From assembly GCA_020846515.1 (NCBI GenBank), contig JADLDX010000335.1, forward strand, positions 1-7,963: a stretch of DNA of 7,963 nucleotides. Reading direction: 5' to 3'. Below the pieces are notes generated by a model that did no database searches, was not told the origin of the DNA, and worked only from the letters and a program-made list of their open reading frames with translations. Source of the DNA: Pirellulaceae bacterium. Its GTDB lineage: Bacteria; Planctomycetota; Planctomycetia; Pirellulales; Pirellulaceae. Numbering within the stretch: the stretch's first letter is position 1; each line of letters starts with the position of its first letter. The position numbers and the translations under genes are program-made. Of this stretch, positions 7,735 to 7,963 are shown piece by piece.

Positions 7735-7829
7735 GCCGGAAACCGTGGGCTAGCGCCCTGCGGCTGATTAGCCGGAACGCGCTAGCGTCCGGTTTAGTAA
7801 ACCGTGGGCTAGCGCCCTGCGGCTAATCC
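7735..7829. repeat. REP-like palindromic element with a 26-bp direct repeat
   Basis: An identical 26-bp sequence occurs at 7740-7765 and 7799-7824. Between them a hairpin has arms 7770-7780 and 7785-7794 with loop GCTA (one bulged A at 7776 or 7777 and one G-T pair). Each direct repeat can itself fold, with a GGGC/GCCC stem and loop TAGC flanked by CCG/CGG. Smaller inverted repeats are CGGCT/AGCCG at 7761-7774 and GGTTT/AAACC at 7791-7803. All three hairpins share the core GCTAGCG (7749, 7781, 7808). It sits between the end of a possible leftward gene and the start of the next one. The structure resembles dispersed REP or MITE-like elements; genome copy number cannot be seen here. Confidence 0.7.
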
Positions 7830-7887
7830 GACACCACTTGAGCAGTTTCTCAAATTCGGCAGGCAGAGTCAAACTTCCAGGGACCAT

Positions 7888-7962
7888 TTAGCCGGCGTGA
7901 ATATGGTTTTCGCCGATTTTCACTAGGTTCGCCGCGAGTTTGGCCAGACTGAGCTTGTCCTG
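7888..7962 (-). CDS. Possible C-terminal end of an unidentified leftward gene, partial
   Basis: On the - strand from the right edge, one frame reads QDKLSLAKLAANLVKIGENH and then IHAG before a TAA at 7890-7888. The 24 codons mostly end in G or C, and the peptide would form a plausible amphipathic helix. The gene would enter from the right and end about 60 bp before the REP-like element. Another - strand frame is open for longer (37 codons) but is low-complexity and Arg/Ser rich. No family is recognised, and the stretch is too short to be sure it is coding. Confidence 0.35.
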   Translation of the reverse strand, partial: QDKLSLAKLAANLVKIGENHIHAG

Positions 7963-7963
7963 A

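Noticed and set aside
7711..7767. GAGGAGG followed by an ATG at 7729 on the + strand, a possible small ORF
   Set aside because: The frame ends after 12 codons and runs into the REP-like repeat; the 11-nt spacer is long. Probably chance in a purine-rich stretch.

Overview
The window looks like a piece of a planctomycete chromosome, probably from the Rhodopirellula/Pirellula side of the phylum. All four substantial genes belong to the planctomycete-enriched 'DUF' set: cytochrome-like/DUF1549/DUF1553 proteins (also called PSCyt1, PSCyt2 and PSD1) and DUF1501 proteins. This is inferred from protein motifs only; there is no rRNA or other marker gene here. No tRNA, rRNA, CRISPR array, transposase or phage gene was seen.

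Layout. (1) Positions 1-2157, + strand: a DUF1549/DUF1553 protein with a CX4CH cytochrome-like motif and a bacterial Ig-like domain. Its N-terminus lies left of the window. (2) 2197-3537, +: a DUF1501 protein with a twin-arginine leader, 39 bp downstream and probably in the same operon. (3) 3538-3625: a short convergent intergenic region whose hairpin at 3598-3622 fits a terminator for the leftward operon. (4) 3626-4996, -: a second DUF1501 protein with a twin-arginine leader. (5) 5006-7648, -: a long PSCyt1-DUF1549-DUF1553 protein. It lies 9 bp upstream of gene 4 in the direction of transcription, and its stop codon overlaps that gene's ribosome binding site. (6) 7649-7963: mostly noncoding. 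It holds a possible G-quadruplex, a REP-like cluster of hairpins with a 26-bp direct repeat, and possibly the last 24 codons of another leftward gene at the right edge.

The window is therefore two convergent two-gene operons with the same order: haem-motif DUF1549/DUF1553 gene first, DUF1501 gene second. The partners are of different subtypes, so this is not a recent inverted duplication. All complete products carry export signals, and gene 1 is expected to have one beyond the window edge. The two products of each operon probably act together in the periplasm or at the cell surface. DUF1501 belongs to the alkaline phosphatase/sulfatase clan, but the substrates and reactions of these families are not established and none is claimed here.

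The content is ordinary for a planctomycete and no clearly new system was found. The items most worth a second look are the REP-like element, a tandem repeat that lengthens the signal-peptide region of gene 5, and a second in-frame tandem repeat near that protein's C-terminus.
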